Shown here piece after piece: positions 6,201 to 9,944 of a DNA stretch of 10,572 bases (positions within the stretch are counted from its first letter, which is position 1; each line of letters starts with the position of its first letter). The DNA is from Candidatus Omnitrophica bacterium UBA1443. Lineage in GTDB: Bacteria; Omnitrophota; Omnitrophia; Omnitrophales; Aquincolibacteriaceae. Made by a program: the position numbers and the translations under genes. The stretch lies in contig DCTJ01000022.1 of NCBI GenBank assembly GCA_002329545.1, forward strand, positions 7,356 to 17,927. Reading direction: 5' to 3'. The notes under the pieces were generated by a model. It did no database searches. It saw nothing but the letters and a program-made list of their open reading frames with translations, and was not told the DNA's origin.

Positions 6201-9072
6201 GTTGAACATCCGCGAGAACGGCGTCCGTAACTTCCACGCGCCGGGAAGATATTCGCTCATCGACCTTTGCCGCCTTCCCGAAAGAAATTTCCCCGCTGAT
6301 CCCCGCGGCATTCTTGTCCTTGGTGCGACGATCCAGGCCCCGATCCCACGCGCTACCGATATCCGCTTTTTCAGAGGAACTCATGCCGGACGGACTTGCC
6401 AGAGAATCGGCGAAACTGAACCCGGCAAACCCGAGGCTGAAACGGCCCCGGGCTTTCTCAAGTTCCCGAAGAACCACTGCCGCCTCCCGCCCTTTATAAG
6501 CGAATGCCAATTTGCGGTTTGGCGGAAGCTGGTTCCCGTTTTTATGCGTCGCGTCATTACGCAATTGTTCGATCATCGCGGGCGAGAAACGCCAGTCAGA
6601 AGGCAATGTGTTTTCTCTCAGCCCGATCTCGAATTTTGTGGTCGCCACGCCTCCCGGCGCGTAAAGATTAAGCAGTAACGATTTCTTTTCCTTAAGCAAA
6701 GAGTCGTATTCCCCCGCCCGGATCCGCCATTCGCCCAACAGATCCCTGATCTTCGTCTTTTCGAGCTCCGGAACTTCGACCCTTGATTCCGCGACCTTCA
6801 GGGCCGCCTCCATATCCCGAATCGCCAGCTGGGAAGTCTCGTATAGCCTCTGAAGTTTTCGAATTTCAATCGCGATTCCGGCGTAATACGCGTAACGCTC
6901 CCCGATGATCTGCTGATGGTTAAGCTCCGCGGCCTGTACCGCCTTTTCAGAAAGCGCCCTGGCCAGCATCGGCTCTCCACGCAAAATACTGCTCAGCGAA
7001 CCCGCGAGATCGACTGCCAGCGTCGCGAGGCTTCCGACGCCATGACCGGTTATGCCGCCTTCAATCACATGGGGTATGGAAGCGCCCAACCCCCCGCTGA
7101 AAACGGGCTTTCCGTCTACCCAGGCGACCCTGGTTGTAATGGACCAGTTACCTTTCAACCGGTCTTTTTCGATCTCCTTGATCGCGATCTCGATTTCGGC
7201 TTTTTTAACTTTGGGATCGTTTTCAAGAATCCTTTGAAGCAATGATTGAGAATCGACATGGATAACCGCTGGCACCGCGATAACTCGCCGGGGCAACTCA
7301 TAGGTTTCCGCTTCACGGAGCGTCTTTTTGAGTTCGGTGTGAGAAAGACTCGCGCATCCCGAGAGAAGCCCCGCAACGGCTATCGCGGTTAAAACTATAA
7401 AACGGCGTCTCCCCGCGCCCAATCTCGCGCCCAGATTTTTCAACCTGATTTCAGAACGCCCAACGGGCCGAGAAGTCCGGGAAATTTTTGCTGGCTCAAC
7501 AACCGGAGCTGTCACGGAGCTGTAACGAGTCGCGAACCGGGCTTCGGCATCCCGAAGCGCAGTAAAATCGGCCCGGCCCATAAGTTTCCTGGCTGTATCA
7601 TCCGGCAAGATAGCGCCCTGGGCGGTCGCAAGCGCATCGACCGTCTGGTAATCTCCCAAAAGAATTTTTTCGTAACGTTCCGTATTGGGCTCGTCCTTGA
7701 ACGAAGGCTGAATACCGACAAACGGAAGCCCTTCTGATCGGAGCCAGTTCTCAAGGCCCTCGGCGTGATATCCTCCGGTGACTATGGCAATAAAAAAAGG
7801 CCGGTCCGGTAAAACCCGCGCCTCGCTGAGCCGGTTTCTTATTTGCGTCACAAAAGCATCATCGCGCTTTTGGGCCAATTGATAAAATTTTTTGACCGTT
7901 TCAACGCCTTTGATCACTTCCTCTGCCGGAAAGTCGTATCCGGGCGCGATCTTTGAGAATTGACGGATTTTTTTCTCCGCATCCATCGCCAGGAACCGAT
8001 TGGATTCAGCCCGGTTCAATTCCAGCCTGAAGGCGCGCCTGAGCGTATAAAAATCCTTGTATGCCGTTATCACCTTCCTCATTTTTTCGTTTGTAAAGAG
8101 CTTGTCGAAAACGGCCTCTTCCAGTCGCTCCGTTTCGGCGAGCATGCCTTCCGATTCGATCTCCGAACGGAAAATCCGGAAGGCGAGATAGCGGACCAGG
8201 TTCGAGTACTCTTGCAATAAAACACCGCTCCGCTGGCAAGCATCCACAAGGACCTCCGCGTACCGCCTGAAATCGGGTGTTTCCTGGATCATGCCGACCG
8301 GATTATTTACAGCCACGAACAAAAGCGTCATGGTCTGTTCCAATGCGGGGTCCCGATCCCTGGATAAGACAGCTGAAAGACGGCGAAATTCACTTTTTAC
8401 CGCCTCCGGACGGATGACTTCTTCGAGCGCGTTCAAATGCCGGAACCGAACCAGATTCGGCCATAAAATTTGCGCGCGATAATCCGAAAGATCGAGGTTC
8501 AAAAACTTTTCAGCGCTTCGGATCAAAAACGGTATATAACGCCCCCAGGACATTTCCTTTTGGCGCTGAAGCCTCCACTCCTTAAGAAACAGGAAGACAT
8601 CCATCCTGAGAATGTTTTTGAACGTGTTAAGCATCACCGCTTCGATCGTATCAAAAAAATTTCCGAAGTTTCGCCGCGCTTCCACGACGCGCTTGAAAAT
8701 CTGCGCGTGGTTAAAATACATCCGGGGATCCTCGAGACCCCCGGAAGGAACGCCCTGTCCTGAAGCAATAAAATACGCCGCGCCGTTCATCGGCCCGTCC
8801 TTGAGCAAATCATTTTTATAAGATGTGTTCGCTTGCGTGTCTTTGAATATGTCCAGCCGCCCGGGCATCGGTGTTCCCGCGGCGCCTTCAATCAGGACGA
8901 GATCCAGCTGTTTCCTGTCCCTGAGCCGGGTGAGGATGCGGGCGATATTTTGCTGGGCTTCCCGGGAAGCATGGGCATCTTTGATGTGAAGGGAAAAAAC
9001 CGACCGATTTCCGGATAACGGGCTGAAGAGACGGTCGAACTTTCCTATCGGGGACGGAAATTTTAAAAACAA
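1..9072 (-). CDS. Giant multi-domain envelope protein, fused ChaN/TraB-like + TolC-like + HlyD-like + membrane + Nudix (3' end outside window)
   Basis: The minus-strand frame is open from the TAA at 9190-9192 to the left edge, 3063 sense codons with no stop, so the gene is partial at its 3' end. I checked every codon. Residue numbers count from the codon at 9187-9189. Domain order: signal-like stretch (4-26), ChaN/TraB-like module (39-550), lipoprotein signal peptide (583-612), TolC-like module (613-1115), Sec signal peptide (1137-1164), disordered linker (1256-1490), two HlyD-like barrel-sandwich units (1500-1650 and 1720-1935), membrane region (2015-2385), unknown domain (2425-2820), Nudix domain (2828-2985). 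The first conventional start is TTG at 9070-9072 (residue 39); the next is ATG at 8866-8868, which would cut into the first conserved motif. No good ribosome binding site precedes the TTG. The role inferred is envelope export or a secretion conduit; whether the product stays one chain or is processed at the internal signal peptides cannot be told from sequence. Confidence 0.9.
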   Translation of the reverse strand, partial: MFLKFPSPIGKFDRLFSPLSGNRSVFSLHIKDAHASREAQQNIARILTRLRDRKQLDLVLIEGAAGTPMPGRLDIFKDTQANTSYKNDLLKDGPMNGAAYFIASGQGVPSGGLEDPRMYFNHAQIFKRVVEARRNFGNFFDTIEAVMLNTFKNILRMDVFLFLKEWRLQRQKEMSWGRYIPFLIRSAEKFLNLDLSDYRAQILWPNLVRFRHLNALEEVIRPEAVKSEFRRLSAVLSRDRDPALEQTMTLLFVAVNNPVGMIQETPDFRRYAEVLVDACQRSGVLLQEYSNLVRYLAFRIFRSEIESEGMLAETERLEEAVFDKLFTNEKMRKVITAYKDFYTLRRAFRLELNRAESNRFLAMDAEKKIRQFSKIAPGYDFPAEEVIKGVETVKKFYQLAQKRDDAFVTQIRNRLSEARVLPDRPFFIAIVTGGYHAEGLENWLRSEGLPFVGIQPSFKDEPNTERYEKILLGDYQTVDALATAQGAILPDDTARKLMGRADFTALRDAEARFATRYSSVTAPVVEPAKISRTSRPVGRSEIRLKNLGARLGAGRRRFIVLTAIAVAGLLSGCASLSHTELKKTLREAETYELPRRVIAVPAVIHVDSQSLLQRILENDPKVKKAEIEIAIKEIEKDRLKGNWSITTRVAWVDGKPVFSGGLGASIPHVIEGGITGHGVGSLATLAVDLAGSLSSILRGEPMLARALSEKAVQAAELNHQQIIGERYAYYAGIAIEIRKLQRLYETSQLAIRDMEAALKVAESRVEVPELEKTKIRDLLGEWRIRAGEYDSLLKEKKSLLLNLYAPGGVATTKFEIGLRENTLPSDWRFSPAMIEQLRNDATHKNGNQLPPNRKLAFAYKGREAAVVLRELEKARGRFSLGFAGFSFADSLASPSGMSSSEKADIGSAWDRGLDRRTKDKNAAGISGEISFGKAAKVDERISSRRVEVTDAVLADVQRTVEDTVSDLVHQIGRNQDKARILRGELERLEREMQRARQVEVAGRRFVTEDKLAGSISAKWGHRLELIKASAETEQAILKLEINAGVLGGFSWRANRSELRAVQTFREGNVEFAMGAIDQLAPAGAQRAEIRISQRPQGKHKSFISKFKIFILSIALFASLATSVFAGNGATDPKGSGARNDAVVELKPGSSGTELGHAYEMYDDFTARILNTIPEGSNKKALQRFAEILRVTIVSEETLRQAQQLFVREVVSKETAETVKVAAVSGPSAVGTGLVKVAATDSRIGDEMSAGSEANRHEERMLPATDSSGNLGAERSAREVENASSRSLGSGALGPDVSRGKASEVKRGESVTKGKQTTLSSEPVVGDLQPAAVTPQVFLLGPGSAGSTQLPAPVPHNQSTDISPVMRILLSGVSGTPDGASQNTNTDVARSPLNSRPDVATTLPVTPQKIAALAESAGTGAGQSLSSKPETVAVAGHDLPVSSSVLAAPEHEMVDSHILEGKEKVHPVLSNVTAALTGIPEYQVKEGDVVPRGRTVARLSDPENAGRIRALETEVALMDAQLADPSLSVAEFLQLRIRKESLEKELRERTYQEELRDLRSSHPIKIVRLTHGQVNQGEVLAHGVQLDAGQIVLRIPTEQADFDSAELKVNGETVLVLRYGLSDFDPLNRQFLLTLDFVSPSGAELGSQCDYTLKLGRLHKQEAADPSLARNKPFHITVSPRESVPVSVPVAPGIPGGIFRALVPEGSIVSAGTPVGIIDASGYQQEHLNAAQGLRKLVGEVESANRQFAAFSPEELRKMNADANLQIASLEGVDPKIVVRAPVSGRVEGLIGIDGQVVVPGQATGLRILNSLVSLGSASLADSDHLIDVPKGSVREGERVRVRTPLGDVLDGTVFKVLPLADENGLWLSDRDAVVLQVEDPEMRLGDNMPVEVWTGIPAGERGSVPASHPAVAELPLRYESDMPPAVFYRLLRHPDQELSSHSVLAGEGSFRQILSSWKFFFKSPKGLAAMGKKVANRVCLLLGGAIILWRAGRFVRSAAQKGRWRHSKARLHDLMTITSELQYRLTIRFEQQGRPQDKELLEHVIGPINEWARMLDEEGELDHEKRTTILIKAQELASNKHLVFSGIKFWDIDMWNSQIGRDLAIIFGILTVLCVLTARRITEQVQNAKTPVELHELQVFQQRLVDYGDIFNESYNLAHHLGAMVAVLDHYVKKLIPGLGPERRKVSFRSWRMIIHNRLVRFFFPVARLWYLISPVAAIHRIITFRSFRSLNEKMVKLGLTTPADAQKVFEDARAAIKSAFYGQVTLDAAVGLAERHARFWRRALAMTGISALFLPMVILIYLGEHWLNATLMMMMGFGTVMLPLAAIACQIGPVLIRFVGPYYQIWERELGRLKKQNRRLERSLPEIPKPKPVPQNPVPRETSQRGSEQIAMSKVLRALHDTTLMPDVEVIGLVPPWYGENKAALEQLIREDAILNQWAITVEESDGEFPGDAGLFFAARNIAKTSQKKFKIYWYPQAGMDFQTAVAVFKINLGEAARMIGELRAVGVQYGEIAFPGGDLVSSSSAITRNGGHFVVQTRYASLDEVESERLPVILGRNGTSRLEIEHIVYQPQKLREMMSAGDLHLGSGRVSISSAAVPQFPVPTGPVAIVAETSEDHQAIQSLLQSTRDRILNLTDRYGPFRINFLEDIVRPVAALSRQIEGGNGVTPPNPNLLVGRTVRLSDDTVISPYDKLYTTVSRFLWNGGNGDRRSFKSEAFIPPLSETFYVSGKTREKLAETLDEISANFPEFVNPELTQRLRQEMPTASKGRFVFRDDAAQIVYEEKETGYKRGLRSEDVAGLVIRDQMIALQRRDHQIGNEPGRLDVSFAGQQDETDQGPEATASREFREELLGGRRPVPEGVVFRPIGSPVQLEITHESEQGLSVRKKNTTVYGVLFKNEFSRDDFLPGGNAAEIVWMTKEDLEKELKQTPGRFTARAFQLFTKLGSTVAFSEGGVRSEVRVARTGAGIHMPPAVISLPRAPAVLFQDDQKISPAPQMPEQIRILTAILVAQKILAARDAELL
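235..708 (-). other. Nudix-like domain with a variant Nudix box
   Basis: Residues about 2828-2985. After a strand that reads V-I-R-D-Q-M-I-A-L-Q-R-R-D (2842-2854) comes P-G-R-L-D-V-S-F-A-G-Q-Q-D-E (2861-2874), then P-E-A-T-A-S-R-E-F-R-E-E-L-L-G-G (2879-2894). This is the order of Nudix enzymes: '..ll.qRr', 'pG.wdvs.aGhve.gE', then 'REl.EElG'. The metal-binding R-E-x-x-E-E core is intact at R2885-E2890. The G-x5-E half is altered: by alignment from 'PEATASREF' the usual Glu eight residues before the Arg is Gln. The canonical enzymes hydrolyse nucleoside diphosphates linked to another moiety. The 'GRLDVSFAG' wording is closest to the isopentenyl-diphosphate-isomerase-like branch in style. Substrate is unknown. 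Confidence 0.7.
730..1917 (-). other. Unrecognised domain(s) between membrane region and Nudix
   Basis: Residues about 2425-2820. The sequence looks folded: alternating strands and helices with aromatic clusters. It contains V-E-V-I-G-L-V-P-P-W-Y-G-E-N-K (2449-2463), F-K-I-Y-W-Y-P-Q-A-G-M-D-F (2510-2522) and G-E-I-A-F-P-G-G-D-L-V (2551-2561). A mixed segment with P-V-A-I-V-A-E-T-S-E-D-H (2647-2658) and R-Y-G-P-F-R-I-N-F-L-E-D (2678-2689) follows. I do not recognise a family and propose no function. The position after the membrane segments suggests it may be cytoplasmic. Confidence 0.5.
2035..3147 (-). other. Membrane region with about five hydrophobic segments
   Basis: Residues about 2015-2385. 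Hydrophobic segments lie at 2017-2028 (V-C-L-L-L-G-G-A-I-I-L-W, short), 2141-2157 (around I-I-F-G-I-L-T-V-L-C-V-L-T), 2241-2259 (F-F-F-P-V-A then L-W-Y-L-I-S-P-V-A, interrupted by Arg), 2325-2342 (I-S-A-L-F-L-P-M-V-I-L-I-Y-L) and 2349-2374 (with four consecutive Met). Soluble helical loops occur at 2040-2123 and 2160-2235. A basic coiled-coil-like tail (2386-2403) and a Pro/Lys-rich spacer (2405-2420) follow. If five segments cross, the chain passes from a periplasmic HlyD-like part to a cytoplasmic C-terminal part. The third segment is doubtful, so this parity is not firm. No pump family is recognised. Confidence 0.6.
3383..4032 (-). other. Module 3b: second HlyD-like barrel-sandwich unit and beta-barrel domain
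   Basis: Residues about 1720-1935. The first half-motif is P-G-I-P-G-G-I-F-R-A-L-V-P-E-G-S-I-V-S-A-G-T-P-V-G-I-I-D, given by residues 1730-1757, with key G, E-G and A-G positions kept. A helical stretch at 1760-1803 follows. The second half-motif is I-V-V-R-A-P-V-S-G-R-V-E-G (1815-1827), then G-Q-V-V-V-P-G-Q (1833-1840), the strongest membrane-fusion-protein signature in the chain. A beta-rich part with V-P-K-G-S-V-R-E-G-E-R-V-R-V (1867-1880) and G-T-V-F-K-V-L (1890-1896) resembles the HlyD beta-barrel. Two such units in series are not the common single-unit adaptor layout. Confidence 0.72.
4240..4692 (-). other. Module 3a: first HlyD-like barrel-sandwich unit with coiled-coil hairpin
   Basis: Residues about 1500-1650. 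The first half-motif reads T-G-I-P-E-Y-Q-V-K-E-G-D-V-V-P-R-G-R (1515-1532) and then A-R-L-S, the classic membrane-fusion-protein pattern 'G.v....V.eGd.V..G..la.l'. A charged helical stretch (1544-1597) with heptad-like leucines follows. The second half-motif is I-V-R-L-T-H-G-Q-V-N-Q-G-E-V-L (1604-1618). This is the adaptor architecture that joins an inner-membrane pump to a TolC-type duct. Confidence is moderate because the second half is less typical. Confidence 0.6.
4720..5424 (-). other. Low-complexity Ser/Thr/Gly/Pro/Ala-rich linker
   Basis: Residues about 1256-1490 contain almost no hydrophobic runs and are dominated by S, T, G, P, A, E and V with scattered charges, as expected for an intrinsically disordered spacer. 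It separates a short helical segment just after the internal Sec signal (about 1200-1255) from the first barrel-sandwich unit. Codon choice is looser here than in the flanking folded modules. I see no exact tandem repeat inside it. Confidence 0.6.
5698..5781 (-). other. Internal Sec signal peptide before the HlyD-like module
   Basis: Residues 1137-1164: a Lys-rich n-region (K-H-K-S-F-I-S-K-F-K), the hydrophobic core I-F-I-L-S-I-A-L-F-A-S-L-A (1147-1159), and the c-region T-S-V-F-A followed by G-N-G. The expected signal peptidase I site is after A1164, with V1162 at -3 and A1164 at -1. In an independent gene this would be a perfectly ordinary N-terminus, yet the frame runs on upstream with no stop. 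An in-frame ATG at 5854-5856 with GGAG six bases before it could start a free-standing version carrying a 32-residue n-terminal lead. Confidence 0.72.
5845..7353 (-). other. Module 2: TolC-like outer-membrane efflux lipoprotein domain
   Basis: Residues about 613-1115, close to the usual mature size of TolC/NodT-family proteins (around 450-500). It has the two-repeat layout of the family. The first repeat opens with a helix reading L-L-Q-R-I-L-E-N-D-P-K-V-K-K-A-E-I-E-I-A (650-669), the family's 'A...NP.l..A...i..a' pattern. Beta-like segments follow at 684-707, then long charged helices at 744-843. The second repeat has strands around 917-928 (F-S-L-G-F-A-G-F-S-F) and 962-971, then very long helices at 974-1083. 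In a normal cell such a protein forms a trimeric barrel and tunnel across the outer membrane and periplasm. The lipid anchor just before it fits OprM/NodT-type members. The adjacent HlyD-like module is the expected partner. The call rests on pattern, not on a profile search. Confidence 0.6.
7354..7443 (-). other. Internal lipoprotein signal peptide with lipobox L-S-G-C
   Basis: Residues 583-612 of the giant frame form a textbook bacterial lipoprotein signal. A basic n-region contains three consecutive Arg (594-596), the hydrophobic core I-V-L-T-A-I-A-V-A-G-L runs from 598 to 608, and the lipobox is L609-S610-G611-C612. C612 is the codon at 7354-7356. In known lipoproteins signal peptidase II cuts before this Cys, which is then lipidated. 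Here the signal lies more than 540 residues inside an open frame with no stop upstream. A TTG codon at 7441-7443 (L583) could serve as an internal start, although the AGG touching it is too close for normal spacing. An ATG at 7579-7581 is preceded by AGGA at 5 nt, but it would give an n-region of about 60 residues. Confidence 0.7.
7540..9072 (-). other. Module 1 of the giant protein: ChaN/TraB/EreA-like fold, possible hydrolase
   Basis: Residues about 39-550. The block begins with a hydrophobic strand then I-K-D-A-H-A-S-R-E-A-Q-Q-N-I (residues 69-82), followed by a helix and the strand L-V-L-I-E-G-A (97-103). Near the end lies I-V-T-G-G-Y-H-A-E-G-L (469-479) followed by a helix and a strand (F-V-G-I). 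Enzymes of the ChaN/TraB/EreA clan carry an N-terminal G-E-x-H-like motif, a Glu after the next strand, and a C-terminal G-x-x-H before a helix. Here D71/H73, E101 and H475 occupy comparable places. The middle, about 350 residues, is helical and rich in charged residues, with L-E-D-P-R-M-Y at 152-158. I recall similar 'QDAHA..EAQ.NI' and 'GGFHT' proteins from Omnitrophota genomes, usually annotated as hypothetical. Catalytic activity is unproven. The module sits upstream of the lipoprotein signal, so it was probably once a separate exported protein. Confidence 0.5.
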
Positions 9073-9088
9073 GTCCGAAAATGTTGAC

Positions 9089-9093
9089 GGAGG
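9089..9093 (+). promoter_or_regulatory. Shine-Dalgarno GGAGG deciding the response regulator start
   Basis: GGAGG lies four bases upstream of the ATG at 9098. The alternative ATG at 9212, which would give a standard-length regulator, is preceded by an A/T-rich stretch without any purine-rich site. The binding site therefore favours the longer form. Confidence 0.55.
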
Positions 9094-9097
9094 CCAT

Positions 9098-9901
9098 ATG
9101 GAAAATTCATTTGCGAATATTTCAGCGGGCGACGTAAAAAAAAGGGTCGAAAGGATAAAAGGCTGGAGGGAGCCATTCAGAATGTTTTTTTATGCTAACA
9201 TCCGTCTAAAAATGGCAAACGAAACCATTCTCATTATTGAAGACGAAAAGAATATCGTCGAGCTTGTAAAATTCAATCTCGGGCAGGAGGGATTCCGCGT
9301 TCTCGCCGCTTTCCGGAGCAATACCGGTCTGGAAATGGCACTCAGGGAAAAACCGGCGCTTCTTATTCTTGACCTCATGCTCCCCGAAATAACCGGGATC
9401 GAGATTTGCAAGATTCTTCGCCAAAATCCGAAGACAAAAACCCTTCCCATCATCATGCTGATGGCCAGGGGAACCGAAGCGGACAAAGTTCTCGGCCTTG
9501 AACTTGGCGCGGATGATTACATCACCAAACCCTTCAGCCCAAGAGAACTTGCAGCCCGTATCAAAGCCATTTTGCGACGTTCTCGGGAACAACCGGAATC
9601 TGAAATGATGCGGGCGGGCCCTCTGGAACTCGACATTTCCCGACACGAACTTCGCTTGAGCGGCAAAAAGGTCGGGATCACGGCAAAAGAATTCCAGTTA
9701 CTGCGAGCGCTTATGGGATCATGCGGCCGCGTTCTTACGCGGGAAGTACTCCTCGAGAAGGTGTGGGGCCGTGATAATTCAATCAATATCGAAACGCGAA
9801 CGGTCGATATGCGCATCGGACAACTCCGCAAAAAACTCGGCAAGGAATCGGGACGGATCGTGACGATCAAAAGCGTCGGCTACCGTTTTGACAACGATTA
9901 G
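9098..9901 (+). CDS. OmpR/PhoB-family two-component response regulator
   Basis: A 267-residue frame with a receiver domain followed by a winged-helix DNA-binding domain. Numbering from the internal Met at 9212: acidic pocket E10-D11, phospho-acceptor D54 in L-I-L-D-L-M-L-P-E, K106 in Y-I-T-K-P-F, and the switch aromatic Y103. The effector domain is complete, with I-T-A-K-E-F-Q-L-L near 156-164, R-V-L-T-R-E-V-L-L near 173-181, and the C-terminal V-D-M-R-I-G-Q-L-R-K-K-L and V-G-Y-R-F signature. The conserved Ser/Thr of the receiver is replaced by Met (M84, in I-M-L-M-A-R). It should bind direct-repeat operators as a phosphorylation-dependent transcription factor. The 9098 start has a strong GGAGG site but adds 38 residues before the domain; the 9212 start gives the family's usual 229 residues. 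No partner histidine kinase is in the window. It is divergent from the giant gene, which may be its target. Confidence 0.96.
   Translation: MENSFANISAGDVKKRVERIKGWREPFRMFFYANIRLKMANETILIIEDEKNIVELVKFNLGQEGFRVLAAFRSNTGLEMALREKPALLILDLMLPEITGIEICKILRQNPKTKTLPIIMLMARGTEADKVLGLELGADDYITKPFSPRELAARIKAILRRSREQPESEMMRAGPLELDISRHELRLSGKKVGITAKEFQLLRALMGSCGRVLTREVLLEKVWGRDNSINIETRTVDMRIGQLRKKLGKESGRIVTIKSVGYRFDND
9189..9218 (-). promoter_or_regulatory. Candidate sigma70-type promoter for the giant gene
   Basis: On the minus strand TTGCCA (9213-9218) resembles a -35 box and CATAAA (9189-9194) a -10 box, with an 18-base spacer. Transcription would start near 9181, giving a leader of about 110 bases to the TTG at 9072, or almost none to a start in the signal-like stretch. 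The match is moderate and found by eye, so chance is possible. Confidence 0.25.
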
Positions 9902-9944
9902 CCATATTGCTTTTGGGCAGAAAGTCCCAGCCCATAAACTCGAT
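9902..9944. other. Short convergent intergenic gap
   Basis: Forty-three bases separate the TAG of the response regulator from the TAG of the minus-strand inhibitor gene. TGGGC (9914-9918) can pair with GCCCA (9930-9934) over an 11-base loop. A short T run lies before the stem, in the sense useful for minus-strand transcripts, but the five-pair stem is weak. A bidirectional terminator is possible but not convincing. Confidence 0.25.

Noticed and set aside
1..9189. Alternative genetic code as the reason for the long frame
   Set aside because: There are no in-frame TAA, TAG or TGA codons to reassign, and the response regulator and inhibitor genes end at TAG at the expected family lengths.
9206..9870. 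Minus-strand frames antisense to the response regulator
   Set aside because: The plus-strand frame here is an unmistakable response regulator, so these are mirror frames.
9914..9934. Hairpin TGGGC/GCCCA as a rho-independent terminator
   Set aside because: Only five pairs with an 11-base loop and no proper T run after it on the plus strand; too weak to call.
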